64,000 nt of DNA from contig ADNK01002758.1 in NCBI GenBank assembly GCA_000320545.1, positions 62,001-126,000 of the forward strand, in the 5' to 3' direction. Origin of the DNA: Bigelowiella natans CCMP2755 (taxonomy: Eukaryota; Cercozoa; Chlorarachniophyceae). The notes beneath the pieces are model-generated. The model did not search any database. It was not told the DNA's origin and saw nothing but the letters and a program-made list of their open reading frames with translations. Positions 50,437 through 61,961 of this stretch are shown here, in pieces; the stretch's first letter is position 1; every line of letters begins with the position of its first letter. A program made the position numbers and the translations under genes.

Positions 50437-50519
50437 AGCACTCTATAGAATGATCTTTCTGATTTCACAGAATAATAAACAATTGATTGTTAAGAGTTAG
50501 CCATATTTAGTTATGATCA

Positions 50520-51119
50520 TGTAGCTTAGAGTAGGCCATGCTTGCGCCTTGCTTTGTACATTTGGTGATGCTCAGCGCTAGCCCATGGCGATGGGCCTGC
50601 AATTAAATGTACACACATATACTACTAGTCTAGAAGCACACATGAGCCATGAGCCATGCTAGCATGTTACATATGTCCTAAAGGGTGTACGTTTTGTGCC
50701 CTATTGGCAGCCACGACGTACATGACACACACATGCTACATGTAGCATTGTACGTCAAAATTCATATGTGTCAGTACGTCTTTTAAGTGAATATGATTGC
50801 AAATGAAAGATAATTGTTGGCCACTGTTGCTTTCACGGCAAAAGCAATGACATCGTCTAGATCATATCGCCAATGCTAGATTACTCCGATGTGTGATCAT
50901 GCACATGTGTGTGCTAAAAATACCGTGCATCATATGATAGACATATTGCTGTGTCTATTATTCATCGTATGAGGAATCAGCTCACTGCCATAGTGATGCG
51001 TGACGACAAATAACATAAAGGAAAACATTGACTTGCCATGAATTCAAAGGAAACACGCACAGCTAGGCAGCTGCGCGAAACGCGCGATATTCAAGACCGA
51101 AACAACATGCATTTGCATT
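50520..51119. repeat. Palindrome-rich tail-to-tail spacer, weaker CTAG island
   Basis: Between the MFS stop (50436) and the Tim21/Coa1-like stop (51646). CTAG occurs about eight to ten times, mostly at 50570-50660 and 50860-50880, with many GCATGC, ACATGT and CGTACG palindromes. Less dense than the other islands. Confidence 0.55.
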
Positions 51120-51267
51120 TGATTGCATGAAACACATTATAGCTGGATAGCGGAGACCAACAGATTCAACATTAGCGCTGTAGCCGCTGTTTTGCACAGC
51201 TACATATGAGGATGACCATTGAAGAAATTTAATTTGATTTATTACATCCGTCTTACCATATGCGCAG
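51120..51267 (-). repeat. Dispersed repeat, copy B
   Basis: The reverse complement matches 8125-8252, with shared blocks TTCAATGGTCATCCT, GCGGCTACAGCGCT, TGTGTTTCATGCA and GTAAG..ACGGATG. Both copies lie in tail-to-tail spacers. Copy B is about 15-20 bases longer, with an extra CCAGCTATAA-like segment. Confidence 0.75.
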
Positions 51268-51564
51268 CTAAATCGGGATTGAAAGAATGCAATTCATAAC
51301 ATCCATCTCATATATAATATGCTGCATATAATGTAATTTTGAATATAAGATCAACGTGTTTGACTTACATTCCCATTGGGCATATGAGCGAATGCACGCC
51401 TGGTTAAAACTGTCCTTCAATGATCAAATGTGCCCCGAAGAATGGAAATATTTTTGTTAGCAAATCGTGTAGCGGTGCGATGAGATGAGCTAGCTGCTGA
51501 GGTTGCTAAAATACAACAGGTCTTGTACATCCATATTGATATATACATATATAAATATATACAT

Positions 51565-51598
<34 letters not shown>

Positions 51599-51645
51599 AT
51601 ATATATATATATTTCGGTAGTGTAGAGCAAAAGGATGCTATCAAC

Positions 51646-52702
51646 TTAAGAGTCGGGCTTTTCATCGTTTATGAACGACGGCGAATGAATATATCTATCG
51701 TAACACAATTCTTCCTTTATAGACTTGTTTGTCCTCCCGACCTTGCAGCACTATGTGTTCTTCAGTCTCTAATACATCCTAGTAAGTGATGATCATGGTC
51801 AATCAACACAACTCGATGACTACTACTACTACTACTACTACTACTACTGCTGCTACTACAATTCGGATATCATCGAAGCAAATGAATATGTGTGCGAACA
51901 AACTAATCTGTTATGATGCTGCTAGATTAATTATCATTAGAAATGCAGTAATTTTCCCCCATTACTAGCACCTACCAGTGCTTGGTGGACGTAGAAAAAT
52001 GGAGAGGAAAACGACCCCTCAACCTCTGCAGAGATGACTCCTCTTCCTGTGTATGCCATAACACGCACCATCATGTCATCCTCTTCTTGCGAGTATGTGT
52101 ATTGTGCTCGATTGCTAGAGCGCCTCCCCTGCTCCTACTCCTCTCCATCAAGGGCAGGGATGTACAAGCGATGGCCTTTACTACATAGCTAGCACCACCT
52201 TGAGGCCCCTTTACAGTGAACATGATCTGAAGGCGATTTGGCCGATACCAACGCGTGATAAAGCCTTGGTATTTGGCTCTTTCCTCTGGATCTGTCCTTA
52301 TACCCCCTTTTGGTAGTAGTAGTAGTAGTAGTAGTAGTAGGAGTATGAGTAAGAAAATGTATAATAGTCGTCAAATTGCCATCCCTTGATAGGTCAGAAA
52401 CAGCACCATGCACGTATGCATTATAACCTATAATTATTGTTATTGTTATTTTTGGTACACTTATAAAGCATATTGGATATATGATGCTACTATCATCATG
52501 CGGCAATATTACTGTGCAAATACGATAACCTGGAATGAACGTGTAGGCTCTGAATTCACTGAGAGGCTTGATGGGGGTGCCAAGCTTCTTCTTGATAATG
52601 GGGTCACTTTGTAGCGCTAAGTATTTGTTGTGGGGAAAAACGGAATAATATATATATAAATATAATTTTACATAAAGCATTTATAATAAATATTAAAAAA
52701 TA

Positions 52703-52739
<37 letters not shown>

Positions 52740-53175
52740 TTTTTTATAATTATATATATTATGTTAGCCTCGATTGTTTACACCTCTCATCATTCCGCGA
52801 TACACCATTTCCGGCCTCAAGGACAGAAAACTGAATGATAGCATAGAAGAATTACATATGTTCATCAGTATCTTAATTGTTGTGCAAACATCGAATCATC
52901 TTGATAATCATAATCCTGCTTCTCTTTGTTTCGCCCTCTCGTTCATTCATTCTTCCTTATCACTAGCCATTCATTTTGCTACTGCTATGCGAAGAAGCAC
53001 CTTCTTGAAGTGAAGTAGCAGACAACAATAATAGCCGCTCCGGAAAAGCAACCGAGTAGGAACCCGACTTTAAGGCCATCCCATATCGTCACCCCAGAGA
53101 AGAACGACTTTGTGGAAGCAGCGACGCAACAGCGATGACAAATATATTAAATGGATGATGATACTTATATGTAAG

Positions 53176-53211
<36 letters not shown>

Positions 53212-53861
53212 ATAAACTTATCTGCAGTTGCATTGGCGCATCGACGCAACCCCCTCCTTCCCCCCTCCAAAATCATGATCTCCTCCTATTTGTTGTTGTT
53301 GTAGTAGTAGTAGTAGTAGTAGTAGTAATAGTAATAGTACCGCAGTTTGATATCCTGTCTTGAGAATCAGGTAGATCGCAAGGCTAGCACCCCCAATCAT
53401 AGCATATGACCTAAGATACCCCGGAGAGAAGTAGGCTGCAAGCTGCTTCACACGATCTGTATGGTGTGGGAGCGACATTTATCAACTGAGAATTACTATC
53501 ACCATTGCAAAAATGTGGATTGTAATGTGCATGATGAGGAGCAGCTGAGAGAGCATCCCTACCTCACCTCAATTCAGAATACAATATTACCAACAGGTTC
53601 TTTGCTTGAAGAAGAAAGCAGACGAAGAACTTTTCGTCTTGGACCCGTTGTTCTCGAGATCAACGCCATTGGACTGACCTTCCTCAAAGATGCAAACCCT
53701 CTTCCAAGTAGACCGCTATTCCGAGATGACAACCACTTGCTCGCCGCAGAGCCTTTGGTAATGATGGATGAGAAGCTCCTAGATCGACCCGATGAGAGAG
53801 GAGATACATGGAGAGCGTGAAAGGATAATATTTGTCTAGGCCGAATGATGCTACGAAGCAT
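51646..53861 (-). CDS. Tim21/Coa1-like mitochondrial inner-membrane protein
   Basis: Start ATG 53861. Residues 1 to about 90 form a textbook mitochondrial presequence, rich in Arg, Ser and Leu with no acidic residues near the start (MLRSIIRPRQILSFHALHVS). The next exons join in phase: DRVKQLAAYFSPGYLRSYAM-IGGASLAIYLILKTG (first TM), SFFSGVTIWDGLKVGFLLGC-FSGAAIIVVCYFTSR (second TM), RPEMVYRGMMR, ALQSDPIIKKKLGTPIKPLS, DPEERAKYQGFITRWYRPNR-LQIMFTVKGPQGGASY, then VEGSFSSPFFYVHQAL and DVLETEEHIVLQGREDKQVY, stopping at 51646. The SDP..KKLGTPIKP...FTVKGPQG pattern is that of the Tim21/Coa1 domain, which faces the intermembrane space and helps couple protein import or cytochrome oxidase assembly. Typical members have one TM segment; this model has two. 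(TAG)n, (AT)n and (GT)n runs occupy introns. Confidence 0.72.
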
Positions 53862-54531
53862 TTCGTAGTACAACTAGTAGTAGGATCCTTGGTGGGCTTT
53901 GATAAACGCGTGTGCGCTCACAGGGGTCGATATGCGAGGGGGCGAGGATTTCACGAAACCTAGGTGCGACTTGGCAACCATGTTGTCGCAGTATATCTAT
54001 GCATGATACTCTCTGCAAATTGTGATATTCAGAGATATCGCATGACGTATCCACGATTCAACTTAGCATTCAGGCAAATCTCAATCTACGACAATTTTGA
54101 AAAATGGCTTCGAATAAGACTTACCGGTACTTACAGGAATTTAGAGGCGAAATAATGTTTGTCGCGATTTCCAAACGCGATGCAATTTTACATAGGTCTT
54201 CGGTATTTGTGTGCACAAAACGAAGTTAAGCTCACAGGTAATTTCTCATCGATTTGCGATTGCTACTGATGACAACCTTTCCACAAGTTGTATTTCCTTG
54301 AAAAACGAGAAGATATTGGCTCAACATTACTAAAAATGGCCTGCGTTTATACAAAAACCGGTGCTGTTCTTTCTTCTCAACGCCTCTCCTGTGAGAGCAC
54401 TACCCGCTCCGACCCTCCCCCTTCACAGCAACCAGCTTGCTCTCCTACCAGGCGGCGATCTTGCTTGGTTCATTTCTTTTTTTAAGCTGATAATAGACTT
54501 AGTTCTTGGTGCACTGGTACGAAGGCAGGCG
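53862..54531. promoter_or_regulatory. Head-to-head spacer, Tim21/Coa1-like and serine hydrolase genes
   Basis: About 670 bases. The right part (54360-54531) is open in the hydrolase frame (PVLFFLLNASPVRALPAPTL) and could be coding if translation starts in an upstream exon. No core motif seen. Confidence 0.35.
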
Positions 54532-54774
54532 ATGGGGAACCATTCTGGGAAGGACAAGAAAACAGGTGAGGATACCGTCCTCTCAGAGACAACCAGCACA
54601 GAGGATGGAAAACAACCTAAGAAACAAATTAAAGGAGGAAGGAAACGCAAGTCAATAAATCTGGAGGAAACTTGGAAAATATTCGACGACGATCCGGTAG
54701 CTATAGTACGAGGCATATTTTTTAAGGAAACATACCATGTACACAACCATTTTTTTGCGAGATATTAGCAACAT

Positions 54775-54821
<47 letters not shown>

Positions 54822-55986
54822 GAGACGCAAACATAAATGTTGTACGCTCGTCCGTCATTTTTAGGAGGTATTGAGCGATGAAAAGATCGAGAAGGTTGCC
54901 AATGAGCTGGTAGAGAAGGGAGGGCTCCCAGGAGCCTGTTGCGGCATCATCATTATGGACAAGAAATCGCTTATAACCACGATTCGACTGGGATGTGCAG
55001 GTAAGAGACAGGCAGATGCGAGGAAGAATTTCGTTGAAGAGGGCGACAAATGGCACCTAGGAAGCTGCACTAAAGCTATCACAGCAACTATCGTTGCACG
55101 CTTCATTTCAGAGGGTGCCTACGGGTACTATATGTCCAAAAATTACTTATTCGAACGTTGTCCTTAATTCTGGGAGCGATAGATACACAAATTATGACTT
55201 TTTCATTCGACAATACAAAAGGTCTTGGGAACAAAATCAATGCTAACAAAAAGCTTGCTCTTACTTTGTTTGATGCTTTTATGATTCGCTTAGTCCCTTT
55301 CACTGTTGTCCCCACTACTTTAACCATACTTCTTACAAATTCCTATTATATTTCCTATCCTGAAACAAATGAAGATGAGAATCATATGACCTACGACTAT
55401 TTTAGATTTACATGGGAGACGACAATCAGTCAGAGCTTGGGCAAAAAATTGAAGGGGGTGCATAGGGGTTATCACAACTGCTCACTACTTAATCTTATGA
55501 CGCATACTTCAGGAATCGCCGCACATCCTGGGTAGTGTTAGTATCCCTGCCATAATCCGCAAAAAATATGTTTGCTTCAGAGTATGAATCTTTCGAAATA
55601 AATTTGTGTTTGAGTCCATGAGAGGAGTATGTGATAACAGCGCAACTTTTGAATTAAGTCGTGTGAAAGTGTTAAGTCACTTCTTCATCGAGGATGCTAT
55701 TCGCTACTACTGCCGATAAATTCATGATAAATACATAAAGCTTGATTCTTCTTGTTCAGGAACCATGTATGGACAACTGCGTGGGGAATGACGGAGCTCA
55801 ATCCCATGATACAGCGACACAAGTACGCAACGGCCATACTGTCGCAGAGACCCGTCAAGGCCATCGGGCAGTACCTTTATTCCAACTCAAACTACGCGGT
55901 TCTTGGATGCATTCTTGAGGAGGTTTCAGGCCATTCATTTGAAGAACTCGTCATGAGCCTCATTGCGAAGCCTCTTGGTTCGAACC

Positions 55987-56047
<61 letters not shown>

Positions 56048-57058
56048 AGTCTAGTTAACTAGGGACATGACAATCGCACGTTATATGTTGTATCTAGACT
56101 ATTATCCTTATCCTTATTTTTCCCGCCAATAACTATGCACGACTACTGCTGTTGTTGGTTTATTTTCCCAACATCACAATCGTTCGCTATACCTACCTGT
56201 CTGACTGTGTGCTGCTTCATTATCGTGCAACATGGATGATCATCCTGTCAGGAATCAGCACCGTAGGCATCGGACCAGCTGGGTCGAAGGAAAAGGATAA
56301 GGCAAAGGCGAAGGCCAATCCGTGGGGCCACGATGCACATCAAAACCCTCAAGATCCGCACAGAATCCAATCAGATAACCCTGAAGCCATTGCTCCAGCA
56401 GGAAAGCTACACATGTCTATGGGAGATTGGGGAAGGTTTGTGTCTGTCCACATGCATCCAAAGCTTCTACATCGCCTCGTATCCTATGACGGGGAAGACA
56501 ACGTTTCTAGTGAAGACAAAGGCCCTTTCAACGTTCTACATCAGCCACTATCCAGTCGTCCCCAAGCGTAAGTAGATTGAGTTATTGATGTCATCATTCT
56601 CATTCGTCGAGTCATGCACGATGATTCGGTTCTAGACTATGCTGCTTACACCCACATACAGATGCAAATAAGTTGCAATTTTGAGGTGTCTTGTTCTTCT
56701 TGTAATAAACACAACCTTGTGTTGCTGATATTTTGTTAGATATGCATGCGGGTGGCTTGTAAGCAAGTACACGTGGGCAGGTAATGTGCCGGTACTTGAA
56801 CATTCAGGAAGCAATACGATGAATTACTGCAAAGTTTTGGTTTCTCCAGAGAAAGGCTTTGCAGTCATGATCGCATGCAACATTGGCGGGAAAACAGCGA
56901 AAGTACCTTCCCGGCGTGCACAGGAGCAATTAATCAAAATAGCACGGAACTATTTGCGTCGTACTTCTCATTCATCTGGCCATCGTTCCTCTCACCATGA
57001 CCACCACCATCATCATCACCACCACCACTATCATCACCATCCCGAGGGGACCAAGTGA
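54532..57058 (+). CDS. Beta-lactamase-fold serine hydrolase (class C/PBP-like)
   Basis: A serine hydrolase of the beta-lactamase-related family, which in eukaryotes includes peptidases and esterases rather than antibiotic resistance enzymes. The proposed start is ATG 54532 (MGNHSGKDKKTGE), where Gly2 and the context also suggest N-myristoylation. After 54720 an intron with (AC)n leads to EVLSDEKIEKVANELVEKGG. The catalytic Ser-x-x-Lys is GSCTKAITA (about 55.07 kb). LLNLMTHTSGIAAHPG follows, then the Tyr-x-Asn motif YSNSNYAVLG (about 55.89 kb), NPWGHDAH...PEAIAPAGKLHMSMGDWGRF, and HSGSNTMNYCKV as the KTG-equivalent motif (about 56.81 kb). All three active-site motifs are intact. The C-terminus is a run of about 20 residues dominated by His, ending PEGTK. 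Exon sequences outside the repeats look bacterial-like at protein level, so an old transfer is possible. Confidence 0.85.
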
Positions 57059-58898
57059 TCACTATCATTGATTTATTTGTATGCGATCTGCGGCTGCCAT
57101 GCATGGGTTATATGTGCCGGAAAAAGTACGGTTACAATTGGAGAAATTGCTGGATTTTATTCTTTTGCGGTTGCTTCATAGATGTATCGAGCAAAAGTAT
57201 ACGATTTTGCAGCGCATGGATGGATGGAAAAACAAAATTCCATCTCAAGCATGCTAGCATGTCTAGATTATATCTCTTGCTAGCTTGAACAAAAATAACT
57301 AGCAACCAGTGCTTTATTAATGTTCTCGAGTTCTGGATTTTGTAGATTAGCGCACGTGGCTGCGTGATGGTCATGCATGTCTAGATTTATATAGCTAAGC
57401 ACGCCTCAAGCACCTATCAGCTATCTAAACGTGTCTAGTTGCTTTTGGCGCATCGCATCGCGGCTGCTATCTATCTATATAGCTCTTTTACTAGTTTAGT
57501 CTAAACCACAAACTTCCATGCTGCGGTGCGTATCTCGATCAAAGTTAGAAAGGCCGCGCGCATGCTTTTCTAGATTCTTAGCCGCATGTTGCAATCAAGG
57601 GGAGAGAAAGTTACAAATACAAAGTGCTCGGAGCCGCCTTCTAGCCTGGGCTGTCAGCTAGTCGGATTTTTTACTTTTATTAAACATTGCTAGCATGCAG
57701 TTGCGCTTCCATATTCATCACAACCTCAAAAGCTTCGATACCGCTGTGAATGTTTCTTTCTTTTACTCTATTCGAACCGAAGAGAGGGGGCAAACTAGTT
57801 ACGCTAGAAGCGCCATCGTTCTGCCATAAGAGTCACATAGTAAAAATCAAAACTAAAAACTGATAACTTTAACATTAGTGATGCTTAGGGGGCAACGATC
57901 TGGTGTTTATCCAATATTATCTCTTTTGAATGATGGTTTACATAATTATTACCCGTAAAGAACGAATAACATAAGTTTGCGCCTTTGTTCGATTATACTA
58001 TCACCCTTCATATTCTAAGAAGATTTATAATGTATAAGTAGTGGTATTGGTGATTCACATTGACGATATTAATTTTGCTTGTGAGTTGGGATAGTGACGG
58101 TAAAGACGAATTCAGAAGAGCAAGCTAGAAGCATGAATACGATTGAAATCACCTTAAGCCCTAAATTTTTGATAGCTTGTGTGAGGTGCTTTTGGTTCAT
58201 TTTCGCAACTCCGTCCTCACTGAGAGAAACCTGCGTCATAGTCAACGGGTGGTGTGCAATTCTAAAGTGGGTACTACTGGATGCAGATTCTCTTTGAAAA
58301 GGGCTGTTACGAATAAATTACTGTTGAAGCATAAAGTTTTCTTGCTTTTGGGTACTTCAGCGAAGTCATTCCTAAAAGCAGCATCCGTTCAGTGCATGAA
58401 TGAATCAATACTTAGCTGAACAAATAATAATATCAATGTATCAGTGACGTGATTATCCTTCTAGACATTTTCATTATCACAATTTTTATCACTGATAGCA
58501 CCGATGACCTTCCTTGAACGTTCCCTTCTCGGTCTTACTCCAATTATTTTTAATATTGAAAAACCCTGAAGAAGTAGTAGTGCATCGGGGACATCATACA
58601 TGATGACCAAAAGTGGAACAAATTTAGAGCAGAATGAACTGAGAGCGAGAGAAAATACATACGTCGGTAAATAATATAGCGGATAAAAAAAAGTCGGGGG
58701 AGTCCGTCTCCTTCTTTTTCCTACGCCTCCTCCCCCTCCCCCTAACCGCTATTTTTCTCTCTCCCTGCGTGTGTATGGTTTTCCTTGGAGTAATTACTAT
58801 GTCCGTTTTTCTTCGCCGTTTCGATTGTCTTTGATTATCAAAGTCAAAGTCAATATATAAATAGATGCCAAACTCTCTCTTTTTCTCTATCACACTAT

Positions 58899-58951
<53 letters not shown>

Positions 58952-59037
58952 ACAGATTACGCCTATACTTCAGAAAAACATAAAAGTGATCTGATCGACA
59001 ATGGGGCTAACCCACTTCTACTAGCACAAAACTGCTG
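57059..59037. repeat. Tail-to-tail spacer with CTAG island (about 57230-57810)
   Basis: The first part (57230-57810) holds about a dozen CTAG sites (GCTAGCATG, GTCTAGAT, ACTAGTTT). The rest is AT-rich and contains an (AT)n(GT)n run at 58900-58951 and several short frames (for example 58094-58297) with no recognisable content. Confidence 0.6.
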
Positions 59038-59866
59038 TTAGACTACCTTGCGAAGCTTCTCAAAATGTGCGGCTTGCATCTGTTCTTTATTGTTCCGCTG
59101 CTCCAACGCCTGTTTACGCTTCTCCTGCTCTTCTATCGACCGGGATTGTATCACCTAATGATGATAGTAATGGTAATCACGATAATAACGGTGAGAAAAG
59201 GGGCGGAGAAGAGTGTATGATATTATTGAATTCTACTACTACAGATTCTTCGGATGGTAGATAGCACCATCATCGTTTTTGTGGTTTAAGTATTGGTGAT
59301 CGATCATTCTCTCAAAAGAGTGACTTGACTTGACTACCCGTTCCACCATGTTGTTGAGGGTCACACTTGGAATTATGGGCAAACTCACCTAAATTGATGG
59401 CACGAGGTATAAAGAAGGATTCAGAAAAGGAACCCCCTTTCCACTTAGGGGAGGAGGAGAGGAGGGAGGAATAGAAGAGGGAGTGACGTTATAGGAGGTA
59501 ACATGCACTTCAAACTCTATCGATTTGGAGCGGAAAGAAGGTCAGGTTCCCTCTACTCATTATGTTTGTTGCTTGAGGTCGAATTAGAACGTAAGACACC
59601 TTCTTCCGGCAATGAGGGCACTCATCTCTACGGTTTAAATATTCCGTTATGCAGTCTTCGCAAAATGAATGCGAGCATGGCAGTGTGCAAGCCTTCATGA
59701 ACATGCTGCAGCAAATGCTGATCAAGTAATGGAAGAAACAGTAGCAAATGGCGAGTTAGAAAAAAATGTTGCACCGTCTTTTTTCAACAATTCTTGTTCA
59801 TAAAAATAGCAATATCTATGTATTACGAATACACTTAGATTATGTGTATATATGCGACCAGTTGAT

Positions 59867-59942
<76 letters not shown>

Positions 59943-61895
59943 TATATAAATATGTTATAACAATGTTGGTAAGTGAATATGGGGAAGGCAGAACCAGCAT
60001 TCCAATTCCTCTTCCATGCTCTCGTCTAAGTGCTGCCTGATGGGGTATGTCGTAAATATGACGATGATAATGAAGTATGATAGTGGTACGATAAATAATA
60101 TAGTCACGACCTCATTTTTTCTAACTCTTGCTTCGCTTTTGTGCCGTCCTTTACCTGCAAAGTTCCGATAGATTCTGGTTTAGATGAACTGCACTACAGG
60201 ACGGCACATACGGAGCAAATCCATTGAACTTGTATTCAGCGCAGGCAAGAACTAAAAACATGTGTAACCTTTGAATTTAATGCCTCTATTTCTTTTTTCA
60301 GCTTCAAGGCCTCTTCCTCTCGGATCCTACTCACATGATACCGAATACAATTATGAAACACGCCTTTCATTTCTTTGATAAGTCTTTATTTCTGATGCCT
60401 ACATCTGTTTGTATTCCACTCACTATTCATCGCAGACCGTAAAATAGCGTCCTGTTGTTGACGCTCTTGCTCTCTCTTTTTGTTTAGTTCTTCGAGAGAT
60501 TTCTGGAGCTTCTCCGATAGTTCCTTCTCCTTTTCCTCAGTAGCCTTGCGTTGCTTCTCTTCAACTATCCTTTTCTCTTTTGCTATTTGCTCCTCTTTAG
60601 CCTTCGCTTCTTCACGTATTCGAGTTATTTCTTCTTGTGCCTTTTGGTATCTTCTTTGTTCAGCCAACCGCTCCTGACAACGTTCGGTCTCCAGTTTCTT
60701 TAATCGCTTCTTATATTCCTTTTCATACACAAAGATGATGGTATCTTCGAGTGCTCGATAGGTTGGGTACAGTGGATGAAATACCGTGTCCTCATGTTGG
60801 AATTTCCTTTTTAAACCAGCGATTTGCTGTTCTTTCTCCTGCAACAGGGCAAATTCTCAGACAAATACTGTAGCACTGGGGTTTATCTCCTACTTCCTGC
60901 ATAAGTCCTAGCAAAACTAAAACCCCATGAAATGCCGCACCTACCATTTCTTTCTCCTTTCGTATTCTCTCGACTTCCTCCTGTACAAGCTTCTCTTTTT
61001 CAGCACGAATACGTTCAATCTCATCTTTTGAAGCCAGACTTTCAACCTACTCTCCCGATGCACGGCAGGGGTTGCAGATGAAGAAAACAAGTAAATCCTT
61101 GCTTGTCTAATCCATGCTTGTATAATGAGAAGTAACAATCCCAACCCCGACCCATTACAACTGTAGCTTTTTAACCGACCTCGTATTTATAAACGAATTC
61201 GGAGGAACTCATATTCACCCCAAAAATAATGATATCCCCGGAACTGTATTAGTGAGAAGGGGGGTTATTAAGTAAAGGAGGGAGAGAAAAGGAAATAATG
61301 AAATGTAAGAATGACAATGTAAATATATGAAGTTTCATCAAAGTACACGTACAAGACTAGCACGAGCCAACCTCAATGTCTGCGGTTCTTGTTTCGGGAT
61401 CCTTTCAGAGTTTAGATAAACCCTGTAAATTGGGTGGTTACGTGAGTCGTATATATATATAATTTTCCTGACACCTGGTAAACGTAATGGCGGTGATGAC
61501 GTGGAAAACCGTGAAGAGTAACTACCCATTGGTGCTATTGTTGTCGATGATGAACCATTTTCCTTCGTCGTACTTGAAACGAGCATGGTTCCGAGAAATC
61601 ATATTTTTTGTGACTCGTGAATCAAGCACGTAATCGTTTGTTCTGGGATCCCTTCCCACCTTCACAACGTCACATTTGCGTGGATCTGGACGGAAGATTA
61701 AATGAGAAATGGATAGGCTTCAAAACGGCAAGTCTAGATTAAGAAAATAGTCGATCAACGCCTCAACTTAAACCGGCCTTTCCGGCAGTATGTGTTAAAC
61801 GCAGACTACTATTTGCTACTACCGAGGATCATCTGCCGTGCAATCCCCCATGAGTTCCTCGAAGTCTGCTTTAGCAGAGTTCCGATGTTGATCAT
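59038..61895 (-). CDS. RNF8-like FHA - coiled-coil - RING E3 ubiquitin ligase
   Basis: Start ATG 61895: MINIGTLLKQTSRNSWGIAR joins in phase to the FHA domain KCDVVKVGRDPRTNDYVL, SRNHARFKYDEGKWFIIDNN-STNG, VYLNSERIPKQEP and GDIIIFGVNMSSSEFVYKYE. The GR, SxNH and TNG phosphopeptide-binding residues are present. Long heptad-rich helices follow (61.1-60.94 kb and 60844-60390, with TVFHPLYPTYRALEDTIIFV inside). A RING finger is split between an exon ending LECC (about 60.0 kb) and one at about 59715-59600: ICCSMFMKACTLPCSHSFCE-DCITEYLNRRDECPHCRKK, with the full C3HC4 ligand set. The C-terminus (SLPIIPSVTLNNMVERV, then IEEQEKRKQALEQRNNKEQM) adds another helix, ending at 59038. The domain order is that of RNF8 and the Dma/Chfr group, which read phosphothreonine marks in DNA-damage or mitotic-checkpoint signalling. 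(AC)n and (AT)n runs lie in an intron at 59871-59939. Confidence 0.88.
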
Positions 61896-61961
61896 GTTAT
61901 TTCAAAGGATAGAATAGAGCAGGGGTTCGATGAGGGCATCGATAGAGCCCGAGGGAGGCGC

